45,682 nt of DNA, taken from contig DVOT01000075.1 in NCBI GenBank assembly GCA_018713425.1, forward strand, positions 1-45,682, written 5' to 3'. This document shows, in pieces, positions 1 through 8,162 of the stretch. The stretch is from Alectryocaccomicrobium faecavium (GTDB lineage: Bacteria > Bacillota > Clostridia > Christensenellales > Aristaeellaceae). Both the position numbers and the translations under genes were made by a program. How positions within the stretch are numbered: position 1 is the stretch's first letter; each line of letters starts with the position of its first letter. The notes beneath the pieces are model-generated. The model did no database searches and had not been told where the DNA came from. It saw only the letters and a program-made list of their open reading frames with translations.

Positions 1-1923
1 TTTCACACCTCGGAATGGATTGAGGGCGTCGGCGCGCAATTCGACGCGGAAACGTTCGCCCGCATGGCCAAAGAAGCGGCGGTTTCTTCGATGACGGTGT
101 TCGCCCGCTGCCACCACGGTTGGCTCTATTACGATTCCTGGCGTTTCCCCGAGCGGGTGCATCCGCACCTGGCAAACCGCAACCTGTTGGTGGAGCAAGT
201 GCGCGCGTTGCATGCGCAGGGCATCAAAGCGCCGGTGTATATCACCGTACAGTGGGACTACTATACCGCCAACCGCCACCCAGAATGGCTGATTCGTAAG
301 CCGGATGGCGCGCATGAGGGCGGCCCGTTCAGCGAGCCGGGCTTTTATCAATCGCTGTGCGTGAACACCGGCTATTGGAAATTCTTGCAAGAGCAGACGC
401 TTGAGGTTATGGAATTGCTGGGCGATGAACTGGACGGCCTATTTTTCGATATCGTGGGCATCCGGCCCTGCACCTGCGCGGCCTGCCGCAAGGAAATGCT
501 GGAAAAAGGCCTGGATTTTGGCGATGAAGCGCAAGTGCGCGCCTTCGCCAAGCAATCCATCGACCGCTTCAAGCAAAAGATGAGCGCTTTTGTGCGCGAA
601 CACAACGACCACTGCACCATTTTTTACAACGCGGGGCACGTTGGCCCCTGCACCAAAGACAGCAAAGAGGCCTATACGCATTTCGAATTGGAAAGCCTGC
701 CCAGCGGCGGCTGGGGCTATCTGCACTTCCCGGTTACGGCGCGCTATGCGCGCAAATTGGGCAAGGATTGCATCGGCATGACGGGCAAATTCCACACCAG
801 CTGGGGCGATTTCCATTCGCTGAAAAACCAAGCTGCGCTAGAATTCGAGGCGTTCCGCATGCTCAGCTTTGGCTTTGCCTGCAGCATTGGCGATCAGCTT
901 CCGCCGGATGGCCGCTTAAACGCCGCCACCTATCGCCTGATCGGCAAGGTGTATCGCCCGTTTGCCGAGCGCGAAGCCTGGGCGCGGCCCTCCACCCCGC
1001 TGGTGGAAGCCGCGGTGCTCACGAACGAAAGTCCCCTCTATGAGCAGCAGATGTCCGACTCGATCCTGGGCGCGGCCCAGTTGCTGGAAGAATTGGCCCT
1101 GCAATTCGATATCATCGACGCGGAAATGGACTTTTCACCTTATAAGCTGTTGATCGTGCCCGAAGATGTGGCGGGTTCGCCAGCGCTTTCCGAAAAGCTG
1201 GCCGCGTTTACCGTCGCGGGCGGGCGCGTACTCTCCTGCGGGCGCGGCGCGCTGGACAACGGCGCGTATCCCGCTTGCTATCCGGCCCGATACGCGGGCG
1301 AACGCGAAGCGTACCCGGATTTCATCGTAGCGAACGGCCTACTGGCGGAAGGGCTGGAACCGGAGAACGAATACGCAATTTATCAACAGGGCGCCGTGTT
1401 GGAAAACGCGCAGAACGCCGTTCTGTTCGCGCGCGCGCCGTATTTCCCGCGCGCGGGCCGCAAATTCTGCTCGCATCGCTACACGCCCAGCGCGGGCGGC
1501 GAAGCGTATCCCACGGCGGCTTTGGCAAACGGCGTGTTGCTCTTCGCCCATCCACTCTTTGCGCAGTATCGCGATTGTGCGCCCGGCTGGGTGAAACAGA
1601 TCGTGAAAAACGCGCTGGATCTGCTCCTGCCCGAGCGGCTCGTGCGGCACGATGGCGCCTCCACCGTCACGGTATCGTTGCTCGACCAGCCGGAGCACCA
1701 TCGCACCTGCGCGCACATTTTGAGCTACATCCCCGTGCGCAAGAGCGCGACCATCGACATTGTGGAAGAGCGCACACAGGCGCGCGACCTGCACCTCACA
1801 CTGCGCATCCCGCGCGGGTTTACGCGCGCACGCCTCGTGCCCGAAGGCATCCCGCTCGCCGTCGAAGGCGAGCGCGTGACCGTGCCCTGCGTGGATGGCT
1901 ACGCGATTGTGGAACTGACTTAA
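1..1923 (+). CDS. Glycoside hydrolase, GHL6/GH42-trimerisation type (5' partial)
   Basis: The reading frame is open from base 1, before the first ATG at 64, so the gene starts outside the window; 640 residues are visible. The opening residues (FHTSEWIEG, then FARCHHGW) and the CxCxxC cluster in IRPCTCAACRKEM resemble the hypothetical glycosyl hydrolase 6 (GHL6) alpha-amylase-like barrel. Residues from about 350 onward look like the Rossmann-like trimerisation domain of GH42 beta-galactosidases (LLIVPEDVA, GGRVLSCG). Such proteins are thought to act on plant or host oligosaccharides, but the substrate cannot be read here. There is no signal peptide in the visible part. A strong hairpin follows the stop. 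Family placement is from memory of the fold; an alpha-L-fucosidase-like activity is an alternative. Confidence 0.75.
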   Translation, partial: FHTSEWIEGVGAQFDAETFARMAKEAAVSSMTVFARCHHGWLYYDSWRFPERVHPHLANRNLLVEQVRALHAQGIKAPVYITVQWDYYTANRHPEWLIRKPDGAHEGGPFSEPGFYQSLCVNTGYWKFLQEQTLEVMELLGDELDGLFFDIVGIRPCTCAACRKEMLEKGLDFGDEAQVRAFAKQSIDRFKQKMSAFVREHNDHCTIFYNAGHVGPCTKDSKEAYTHFELESLPSGGWGYLHFPVTARYARKLGKDCIGMTGKFHTSWGDFHSLKNQAALEFEAFRMLSFGFACSIGDQLPPDGRLNAATYRLIGKVYRPFAEREAWARPSTPLVEAAVLTNESPLYEQQMSDSILGAAQLLEELALQFDIIDAEMDFSPYKLLIVPEDVAGSPALSEKLAAFTVAGGRVLSCGRGALDNGAYPACYPARYAGEREAYPDFIVANGLLAEGLEPENEYAIYQQGAVLENAQNAVLFARAPYFPRAGRKFCSHRYTPSAGGEAYPTAALANGVLLFAHPLFAQYRDCAPGWVKQIVKNALDLLLPERLVRHDGASTVTVSLLDQPEHHRTCAHILSYIPVRKSATIDIVEERTQARDLHLTLRIPRGFTRARLVPEGIPLAVEGERVTVPCVDGYAIVELT

Positions 1924-1943
1924 GCAAATGCATTTGGCGGTGC

Positions 1944-1984
1944 ATATCGGCCTCTCCTCCCAGGAGGGGCCGATATTTAATTTA
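1944..1984 (+). terminator. Hairpin terminator after the glycoside hydrolase gene
   Basis: A 15-bp stem (1944-1958 with 1962-1976, one G-T pair) closes on a three-base loop and is followed by the T-rich stretch TTAATTTA. It separates the first gene from the BlaI promoter. Confidence 0.75.
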
Positions 1985-2006
1985 CGCAGAATTCTCTTTT
2001 CAATTA

Positions 2007-2035
2007 TTGACACTCTGTAGTTTAAATGCTATACT
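2007..2035 (+). promoter_or_regulatory. Sigma-A promoter of the BlaI-M56-ABC operon
   Basis: TTGACA (2007-2012) and TATACT (2030-2035) are separated by 17 bp, giving a near-consensus promoter 39 bp upstream of the repressor start codon. Confidence 0.85.
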
Positions 2036-2050
2036 CATATCAAACTACAG
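2015..2050. promoter_or_regulatory. Inverted repeat, probable BlaI-type operator
   Basis: CTGTAGTTT (2015-2023) and its exact reverse complement AAACTACAG (2042-2050) flank the -10 box with an 18-bp spacer. BlaI/MecI/CopY repressors bind TGTA/TACA dyads, so autorepression of the operon is likely. The same ACTAC/GTAGT core recurs at 3433-3448. Confidence 0.65.
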
Positions 2051-2073
2051 GATATCAATCAAAGGAGGGCCCT

Positions 2074-2472
2074 ATGAAATCGCAACTTTCCATTTCCGAA
2101 TCCGAATGGCAGGTGATGAAAATCCTTTGGAGCCATGCCCCGCAAACCCTCCCCGAAATTTTGTACCAGTTGCGGCAAACCGCTTGGAGCAAAACGACCA
2201 TCCAAACGTATCTGGCCCGCCTGGTGAAAAAGGGAGCGCTGCGCACAGAACGCCAGGGCAAGGGGTATTTGTACTATCCGACGGCATCGGAAAGCGATTG
2301 CCAGATGGCGGAAAGCCGCAGTTTTCTCAGCCGCGTATATGACGGCTCTTTGTCCCAGATGGTCATGGGCTTTGTGAAAAGCGGCGATCTTTCGCCGGAG
2401 GAATTGCGGGAGCTGAAGAACCTGATTGCGCAGCAGGAGGAAACCCATGCAGATCCTCGGCAAGATCTTTAA
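2074..2472 (+). CDS. BlaI/MecI/CopY-family transcriptional repressor
   Basis: This 132-residue winged-helix repressor probably controls its own operon. The N-terminal half has the family pattern (ISESEWQVMKILW, then TTIQTYLARLVKKGAL as wing and recognition helix). The C-terminal dimerisation half carries the usual FLSRVYDGSL and FVKSGDLSPEELREL segments. The start at 2074 is chosen because AAAGGAGGG lies just upstream; an in-frame ATG at 2026 overlaps the -10 box and is rejected. The M56 protease gene overlaps its 3' end by 26 bases, the classical blaI-blaR1 arrangement in which the protease inactivates the repressor. The target genes here appear to be an ABC exporter rather than a beta-lactamase. 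Confidence 0.9.
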   Translation: MKSQLSISESEWQVMKILWSHAPQTLPEILYQLRQTAWSKTTIQTYLARLVKKGALRTERQGKGYLYYPTASESDCQMAESRSFLSRVYDGSLSQMVMGFVKSGDLSPEELRELKNLIAQQEETHADPRQDL

Positions 2473-3466
2473 CGCGCTTCTTTTTGTATCGGCCATGGGC
2501 GGCATATTTTGCGTGTTGTCGCTTTTTGCAGCGCGCGTTTTGCGGTGCGCATTGCCGCTGTGGGTGCCTCTCTGCGGCATGGCGCTGTTTTGCGTTCCAA
2601 TCCTCTCGCCGGAAGTATCCCTGCTATCGCCGGAAAGGCAAGATTGGCTCAGCGGGTATCGCATTGCCTGCTGGATATGGGCAGGCGGGTGCGGGGTGTT
2701 TTTGCTCTGCGATATTGTGCGCGCCGCTTTGGCAAAGCGGGCGCTAAAGGGATATCCGCGCTGCAACAACGAACGGATAACGGCCATTTGCGCCCATTGC
2801 GCCCAGACCATTGGCCTAAAAAAGGCGCCTGCGCTGTATTATGGGACGCTGGAAAACCCGGTTTGCGTCACGGGCGCAATTCGCCCGGCGCTCCTCATGG
2901 ACAAAGCGATTGTGGAACGATTGAACGATACCGAGCTGTCCGCCGTGTTTTTTCACGAACTGACCCATGTGAAGCGGCGGCATTTGCTGTGGGAACGCAT
3001 CTATGATGTCGTTTGCCTGGCAAACTGGTTCAACCCCTTTGCCTGGATCGCCAGGCGGGAGTTCTCGCTTCATTGCGAAATGGATTGCGATGACAAGGCC
3101 CTCAAGGCTTCGCAAAGGGAAATCACACAAAGGGAATATGCTCTGGCCATCCTGCGCCTGCTGGAATTGTCCACGATCCGGGCCACGCAGCCGGGAAGGG
3201 GCGCTGGCGCGCTCAGCTTTCTGTTGGCAAAGCGCCGGTTGAAACGGATCACCGCAAAGCCTTCAAAGATCAGGGAACGGATGCTATGCGCGGCATTGGC
3301 GGTTTCGCTAGCGCTTACGGTGGCGCTTTCCCTGCGGTTCAGCCGGGAACACTTTTATCCCTATCCGGCCTATAGCGTTGGCACGGAATATTCCACGGGT
3401 TGCGGCGTGCGACCCTTTTTTCAGCACTATAAAACTACTATTGTAGTTATATGGAGGTTCTTATGA
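2447..3466 (+). CDS. M56 (BlaR1/MecR1-type) membrane zinc metalloprotease without a penicillin sensor
   Basis: The 339-residue protein has about three N-terminal membrane segments, a zinc site HELTH at residues 170-174, the NPFAWIARREF segment and the downstream CEMDCDD motif of M56 proteases, and one C-terminal membrane helix near residue 285. It then stops after about 35 residues, so the large extracellular penicillin-binding domain of true BlaR1 (roughly 600 residues) is absent. It is expected to cleave or trigger loss of the BlaI-type repressor on an unknown signal. AGGAGG at 2435-2440 supports the ATG at 2447. The stop overlaps the ABC ATPase start (ATGA), and the last codons contain an operator-like palindrome. 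Confidence 0.85.
   Translation: MQILGKIFNALLFVSAMGGIFCVLSLFAARVLRCALPLWVPLCGMALFCVPILSPEVSLLSPERQDWLSGYRIACWIWAGGCGVFLLCDIVRAALAKRALKGYPRCNNERITAICAHCAQTIGLKKAPALYYGTLENPVCVTGAIRPALLMDKAIVERLNDTELSAVFFHELTHVKRRHLLWERIYDVVCLANWFNPFAWIARREFSLHCEMDCDDKALKASQREITQREYALAILRLLELSTIRATQPGRGAGALSFLLAKRRLKRITAKPSKIRERMLCAALAVSLALTVALSLRFSREHFYPYPAYSVGTEYSTGCGVRPFFQHYKTTIVVIWRFL
3433..3448. promoter_or_regulatory. Second BlaI-type palindrome, inside the 3' end of the M56 gene
   Basis: AACTAC-TATT-GTAGTT is a perfect 6-bp dyad just upstream of the GGAGG ribosome binding site of the ABC ATPase gene. It shares the ACTAC/GTAGT core with the dyad at 2015-2050. It may be an internal operator controlling the transporter genes separately. 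Confidence 0.6.
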
Positions 3467-4341
3467 GAGCGAACATGGAAATCCTTCACGTAAGCAAGCA
3501 ATACAAAAATGGCGTTACCGCCCTTGAAGATGTCAGCTTTTGCGTTGGCAGCGGCGTTTTTGGCCTGCTGGGCCACAATGGCGCGGGGAAAACCACGCTG
3601 ATGAAAGCGCTGGTGACGGTTTTGAAACCATCGGCGGGTACGATTCGCGTTTGCGGCCTTGACACCGCGACACAGGGGAAAGAAGTGCGGGCGAGAGTGG
3701 GATACCTGCCCCAGGAGCTGGCGATGTACCCCTCGCTTTCGGTGTGGGATTTTGTAAATTACATGGCGCAAATCAAGGGGATTCGCGACAAAAAGGCCGT
3801 CAGCGCGGTGCTGGAAGAGGTAGAAATGCTGGAATTCTCCCGGCGCAAAATCGGGCAGCTCTCCGGCGGCATGAAGCGCAGGGTGGGCATAGCGCAGGCG
3901 CTGATTGGCAATCCGCCAATTCTCGTGGTGGACGAGCCGACGGCCGGGCTCGACCCGGAGGAGCGGGTGCGGTTCCGCGGCCTGCTATCGCGATACGCCA
4001 GCGAGGGACGCACGGTTTTGCTCTCCACGCACATCGTGGAGGACATCCATCAGCTTTGCGGGGAATTGGCTGTTTTGCGGAAGGGACGGCTGTTTTACGC
4101 GGGCACGTCCGCCACCCTGCTGGAACGGGTAAGGGATAAGGTCAAAATCCTACGCCTGGAAAACGAGGCCCAACTCGTCGAATTGCAAAAGAAAGCCGTG
4201 GTGCTGTCGACAACCTACGAAAGCCATGGGCTGGCTGCGCGCATTATGGATGAGGATGATCTTTACACGCAGGCCCAACCCGTGGCAGCGACGCTCGAGG
4301 ATGCCTATGTGTATTGTATGGGAGGGAAAGCGCATGCGTAG
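3463..4341 (+). CDS. ABC transporter ATP-binding protein
   Basis: This 292-residue ATPase has Walker A GHNGAGKTT (residues 37-45), signature LSGGMKRR, Walker B ILVVDEPTAGLDPEE and the H-loop segment STHIVEDI. It belongs to the CcmA/NatA-like exporter class that pairs with separate membrane subunits. The start at 3463 is preferred over an in-frame ATG at 3451: GGAGG sits 5 bases upstream and the ATG overlaps the TGA of the M56 gene. The C-terminal 75 residues after the H-loop have no recognised domain. The next gene overlaps it by 8 bases. The context suggests export of, or protection from, a cell-envelope-active compound, but the substrate is unknown. Confidence 0.92.
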   Translation: MRANMEILHVSKQYKNGVTALEDVSFCVGSGVFGLLGHNGAGKTTLMKALVTVLKPSAGTIRVCGLDTATQGKEVRARVGYLPQELAMYPSLSVWDFVNYMAQIKGIRDKKAVSAVLEEVEMLEFSRRKIGQLSGGMKRRVGIAQALIGNPPILVVDEPTAGLDPEERVRFRGLLSRYASEGRTVLLSTHIVEDIHQLCGELAVLRKGRLFYAGTSATLLERVRDKVKILRLENEAQLVELQKKAVVLSTTYESHGLAARIMDEDDLYTQAQPVAATLEDAYVYCMGGKAHA

Positions 4342-5095
4342 AATGTTGGCGATTCTTCGTTACGAATACAAGATGCAGTTCCGGCGCTTGGCCACTTGGG
4401 GCATATTTCTGGCGGCAACGGTGCTTTCCCTTCTGGACAATTTTCCTTCCCGCGCGAATTTGGCGCGCCTGGAATTTTTGCGGGAACCGGCTTACTTTGT
4501 GTACCGGATCATGAGCCTGGACAGCCTTGTTCTGTTGTTTGGCCTCATGTTTTTGCTGGCGGGGCGCTTCCCTCTGGACGCAAAGACGGGAATGAAGCCG
4601 TTGCTGATGGCGACGCCCTTGCAAAAATGGCAATATGTGCTGGGAAAACTGCTGGGCGGGTTCCTATACGTCTTCTCGCTACTGAGCATTTTTCTCGCGC
4701 TCAACACGGCGATTTACGCCGCTGCGGCCCCGTTTGAGGTTTCGTGGGCGGAATGTATCGTCCCTCTGCTCAAAGCTCTCTTGGTTTCGGCCGCTCCGGC
4801 CGGTTGGTTCGTCAGCTTTGTCTCGATTGCCCTGCCGGGAATGATCGATATCCGGCTGTTCTATATCCTGTCGGCGGTGCTGTTTGGGTTCAACGCCACG
4901 TATGTAGGCTCGGCGGAGGCCATGCCCTTTTACCTCATCGCTGCTGGCGATTTGGTGCGCCTGATCTGGGTGCATCCGAAATGGCCGTTTGTTGACACGG
5001 GAAGCGTGGTGGCAAATGGGTGCTTTTTGGTGGGGAGCGGCATTGTGTGCGGAAGCCTGCTGTTTTTGAAGCACAAATTCTGGAGGGCGGAATGA
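4334..5095 (+). CDS. ABC transporter membrane subunit 1
   Basis: The 253-residue protein begins with the MRRMLAILRYEYKMQFRR pattern common to ABC-2-like exporter subunits (a basic amphipathic helix before the first membrane span). About six hydrophobic spans follow, including LVLLFGLMFLLAG, VFSLLSIFLALNTAIYAAA and LFYILSAVLFGF. The start at 4334 is supported by GGAGGG at 4321-4326 and an 8-base overlap with the ATPase gene. It ends in an ATGA overlap with the second membrane subunit, so the two are probably translated together and form a heterodimeric pore. The sequence gives no substrate information. Confidence 0.8.
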   Translation: MRRMLAILRYEYKMQFRRLATWGIFLAATVLSLLDNFPSRANLARLEFLREPAYFVYRIMSLDSLVLLFGLMFLLAGRFPLDAKTGMKPLLMATPLQKWQYVLGKLLGGFLYVFSLLSIFLALNTAIYAAAAPFEVSWAECIVPLLKALLVSAAPAGWFVSFVSIALPGMIDIRLFYILSAVLFGFNATYVGSAEAMPFYLIAAGDLVRLIWVHPKWPFVDTGSVVANGCFLVGSGIVCGSLLFLKHKFWRAE

Positions 5096-5727
5096 TGGGA
5101 CGTGTGGCAAGGGAAGCCCAAATTTTTGGCATCAATTTCTGGATCGTGTCCGCGGCAGTTGGGGCGGCCACAATCGCGTTTTCCCTCCTAGCGGGGGAGC
5201 TGCTGGATTTTTATCCGGCCATTTTTGAAGTCGTATACCCGTTTTTTGCGGCCATCGTTGTGGGCGAATGGGGAAAGACGCGCTCGGATGGCAATTTTGA
5301 TCTTGTCGCCGCCCAATGCAAATCGCTTTTTCCCTGGGTATTGCGGCGCTACACCGCGGCCTTTGGGGGCGCCAGCCTGTTTGCTGTCTTAAGCATGGCG
5401 GGCGCGTCGATAGCTCGATATGAATTGCCGCTGGGAGAACTGCTCGCCATGTATTTTCCCCCTGCGTTCTTTTTATCGTCCCTGTGCGCGCTATTGGGAC
5501 TCCTGTGCAGGCAGGAGCACATCGCTACCCTGGTTTGCGGGGTTGTGTGGCTGGTCCTTCTTTTCACGCGAAGCCTGCTAAGATTTCCAGGACTGGAATA
5601 TATCTACTTGTTTATCCGGTTTGCCGGAGATCAGAACAACATTTGGCTGTGGAACAAGGGGATCGTCTCTTTGGCAGGTTTGCTCCTATGGAGCGGCATA
5701 TATTGGGCGTGCAAAAGAATGGGCTAA
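5092..5727 (+). CDS. ABC transporter membrane subunit 2
   Basis: This 211-residue hydrophobic protein has roughly six spans (for example FWIVSAAVGAATIAFSLLAG, FFLSSLCALLGLL, LVCGVVWLVLLF) and no soluble domain. The ATG at 5092 follows TGGAGGGCGG and overlaps the previous stop as ATGA. It is the last gene of the BlaI-M56-ABC operon and is likely the partner of the preceding membrane subunit. It has no family motif that I recognise, so the assignment rests on hydrophobicity and position. A strong hairpin lies just downstream. Confidence 0.75.
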   Translation: MMGRVAREAQIFGINFWIVSAAVGAATIAFSLLAGELLDFYPAIFEVVYPFFAAIVVGEWGKTRSDGNFDLVAAQCKSLFPWVLRRYTAAFGGASLFAVLSMAGASIARYELPLGELLAMYFPPAFFLSSLCALLGLLCRQEHIATLVCGVVWLVLLFTRSLLRFPGLEYIYLFIRFAGDQNNIWLWNKGIVSLAGLLLWSGIYWACKRMG

Positions 5728-5760
5728 AGGACACGTGCGTGAATTCCGCCCGCAATTGTG

Positions 5761-5794
5761 ATGGGCTGCCGCACAGGGAAGTGCGGCGGCCCAT
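5761..5794. terminator. Hairpin between convergent genes
   Basis: A 14-bp stem (5761-5774 with 5781-5794, one G-T pair) with loop AGGGAA lies between the ABC operon and the convergent aminotransferase gene. No clear T-run follows on either strand, so it is a likely but unproven bidirectional terminator. Confidence 0.5.
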
Positions 5795-5824
5795 GGATTG
5801 GGAAACGGAAAAATCCGGGATGGC

Positions 5825-7024
5825 CTATTCCAGTTCGGATACGAATTCGGCGATGCGGCGCATGCCTTCGGCAATGTTCTCGCGCGAGATGGCGTAGCTC
5901 ATGCGCACATGGTCATCCGCGCCGAATGCTTTGCCGGGCACGACGGCCACCTGCTTGGCGTTGATGAGCATTTCGGCAAAACTGTCGCTGCCGGTGATCT
6001 CCGCGCCCTGATAGCGCTTGCCGAGCACGCCGGAAATGTTGAGCATCACATAGAACGCGCCCTCGGGCGTGTTGGCCTTCAGCAGCGGCGTTTCGGCGAT
6101 GAGGCGCACCAGCAAATCGCGGCGGGCGGCAAATTCCTTCACCATATCGGCGATGATGGCCTCGCCATTGGTCATGGCCACGGCGGCGGCGTGCTGCGCG
6201 ATGGAATTCGCGTTGCTGGTGCTGTGGCTCTGGAAGCTCGACATGGCTTTGGCGATTTTCACTGGCGCGGCGGCATAGCCAATGCGCCAGCCCGTCATGG
6301 CGTAAGATTTGGAAACGCCATTGACCACGATGGTCTGCTCGCGAATCGCTTCGCCCAGCGAGGCGATGGAAACGTGCTTTTGCCCATCGTAGATCAGCTT
6401 TTCATAAATTTCATCCGAAATCACATAGAAGCCGTGCTTCACGGCCAGATCCGCGATTTCCCGCAGCAGCTTTTCCGGATACACGCAGCCATTGGGATTG
6501 TTGGGCGAATTGAGGATCAGCGCCTTGGTTTTGGGCGTGATGGCCGCTTCCAGCGCCGCCGCGGTGGGCAAAAATTCCTCTTCTTCGCGGGTTTTCACAT
6601 ACACGGGTTCGCCCCAGGCCATGCGCACCATTTCCGGATAACTCACCCAGCAAGGAGAAGGAATGAGCACTTCATCGCCCGGGTTGAGGATGGCCGAAAG
6701 CGCGTTGAACAGCGATTGCTTGGCGCCATTGGAAACCACGATATTTTCCGGCTTATAAGAAAGCGCGTTATCGCGCAAAAGTTTTTTGCAAATTTCTTCG
6801 CGCAGGGCCAGCGTACCGGGCACGGGAGTATAGCGCGTCATGCCCTGGTCAATGGCGTCCTTCGCGGCGGCGCAAATGTATTCCGGCGTAGGGAAATCCG
6901 GCTCGCCCGCGCCAAACCCAATCACATTTTTCCCTTCCGCGCGCAGCTTTTTGGCCTTTGCGTCGATCGCAAGAGTAACAGATGGCGCAATCGCCGCCAC
7001 GCGCTGTGAAAGTTCAAGACCCAT
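5825..7024 (-). CDS. Pyridoxal-phosphate aminotransferase, aspartate aminotransferase type
   Basis: This 399-residue class I/II aminotransferase opens with GLELSQRVAAIAPSVTLAI and the FGAGEPDFPTP segment typical of the AspC/PatA group. NSPNNPNG lies mid-protein, and the Schiff-base lysine is K239 in SKSYAMTGWRIGYA. It should transfer the amino group between aspartate and 2-oxoglutarate in the cytoplasm, although closely related members use other amino acids. The start at 7024 is chosen because AAAGGATGG lies at suitable spacing; the ATG at 7036 has its AAAGG immediately adjacent. It is monocistronic, behind a terminator that closes the dusB operon. Confidence 0.88.
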   Translation of the reverse strand: MGLELSQRVAAIAPSVTLAIDAKAKKLRAEGKNVIGFGAGEPDFPTPEYICAAAKDAIDQGMTRYTPVPGTLALREEICKKLLRDNALSYKPENIVVSNGAKQSLFNALSAILNPGDEVLIPSPCWVSYPEMVRMAWGEPVYVKTREEEEFLPTAAALEAAITPKTKALILNSPNNPNGCVYPEKLLREIADLAVKHGFYVISDEIYEKLIYDGQKHVSIASLGEAIREQTIVVNGVSKSYAMTGWRIGYAAAPVKIAKAMSSFQSHSTSNANSIAQHAAAVAMTNGEAIIADMVKEFAARRDLLVRLIAETPLLKANTPEGAFYVMLNISGVLGKRYQGAEITGSDSFAEMLINAKQVAVVPGKAFGADDHVRMSYAISRENIAEGMRRIAEFVSELE

Positions 7025-7057
7025 ATCCACAACCATCCTTTCGGTTTTGCAAGCTCC

Positions 7058-7063
7058 ATTATA
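7058..7063 (-). promoter_or_regulatory. -10 box of the aminotransferase gene
   Basis: TATAAT reads on the minus strand 34 bases upstream of the start codon. No good -35 box is visible at 16-18 bp. Two TTTACGTT direct repeats with a 20-bp period lie further upstream (7097-7104 and 7117-7124). Confidence 0.5.
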
Positions 7064-7154
7064 TATTCTATGAAAAACCCCGGGTTCCTGCCGCTCTTTA
7101 CGTTAAAAAATGAATTTTTACGTTTACATTCCTGCAAATCAGCAAAATGCGCGC

Positions 7155-7195
7155 AAAAAACCGGGAAGCGCCGCAAACGAACCGGCGCTTCCCGG
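7155..7195 (-). terminator. Rho-independent terminator after dusB
   Basis: On the minus strand a 13-bp GC-rich stem (7195-7183 with 7173-7161) is followed by six T residues (7160-7155). It separates the dusB operon from the aminotransferase gene. Confidence 0.9.
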
Positions 7196-7211
7196 CAACG
7201 GCCCAACACAC

Positions 7212-8162
7212 TCAGAGCTGGGCCGCGTATTCCAGCAAGCAATCGCGCACCTGCTGTGCGCGGGGCAACGCGTTGATTTTTTCGCGCAAGCGAGCGCTGC
7301 CCCGCAGTCCGCTCACATACCAGGCGATGTGCTTGCGCATCTCGCGCACAGCGTGCTCTTCGCCGTCCAGAGCGATTTGCATATCGAGGTGGCGCAGGGC
7401 GGTGCGCACGCGCTCCTCTACCGAGGGGGCGTTCCAAGGCTCGCCGCGCAAGTGCGCGCGAATCTGCGCAAAAATCCAGGGGTTGCCCTGCGCGGCGCGC
7501 GCGACCATCAATCCATCGCAGCCGGTTTCCTCCAGCATGCGCGCGGCGCTTTCGCCATCCACGATATCTCCATTGCCGATGACGGGCAGGGAAACCGCGC
7601 GCTTCACCGCCTGGATCACGCTCCAATCCGCTTTGCCGGAATAAAATTGCATGCGCGTGCGCGCGTGCACAGCAATGGCGCGCACGCCTGCATCCTGCAA
7701 GCGCCGGGCCAACTCGGGCGCGGTAACGCTATCCCAACCCGCGCGGATCTTCACCGTGACGGGCAAATGCGTGGCGCGCACGGCGGCGGCGGCAACGGCT
7801 TGCGCCAGCTCCGGCTCGCGCATCAGCGCCGAGCCCTCGCCGTTGCCCGTGATCTTGGGCGCGGGGCAGCCCATGTTCAGGTCGATGAAGGCGAAGCCCC
7901 TATCCGAAAGTTCCGCCGTTGCGCGGGCGATCAAATCCGGTTCGCGGCCAAAAAGTTGCAGGCCCAGGCGCGTTTCCCGCGGGTCGCGCCGCGTGAGGGA
8001 AACGGTCGCGCGCGCGTCGCGCGGGGCATAGAGATAGCCCTTGGCGGAGAGCATTTCCGTAACGCAAAAGGAGGCGCCCTGTTCGAGCGCCAGCAGCCGC
8101 GCGGGCATATCGGTCACACCCGCCATGGGGCCCAGAATCACCGGTACGTCATCCCTGCGCAT
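7212..8162 (-). CDS. dusB: tRNA-dihydrouridine synthase, DusB type
   Basis: This flavoenzyme reduces specific uridines in the tRNA D-loop using NADPH. The 316-residue protein has the FMN-barrel start PVILGPMAGVTDMPAR, the FIDLNMGCPAPKITGNGEGS segment with the active-site cysteine, VTVKIRAGWD, and IAVHARTR plus VIGNGDI later in the barrel. The ATG at 8162 is preferred over 8168 because AGGAG is 7 bases upstream of it and abuts the other. It overlaps the upstream membrane-protein gene by 14 bases and ends the three-gene operon. Confidence 0.9.
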   Translation of the reverse strand: MRRDDVPVILGPMAGVTDMPARLLALEQGASFCVTEMLSAKGYLYAPRDARATVSLTRRDPRETRLGLQLFGREPDLIARATAELSDRGFAFIDLNMGCPAPKITGNGEGSALMREPELAQAVAAAAVRATHLPVTVKIRAGWDSVTAPELARRLQDAGVRAIAVHARTRMQFYSGKADWSVIQAVKRAVSLPVIGNGDIVDGESAARMLEETGCDGLMVARAAQGNPWIFAQIRAHLRGEPWNAPSVEERVRTALRHLDMQIALDGEEHAVREMRKHIAWYVSGLRGSARLREKINALPRAQQVRDCLLEYAAQL

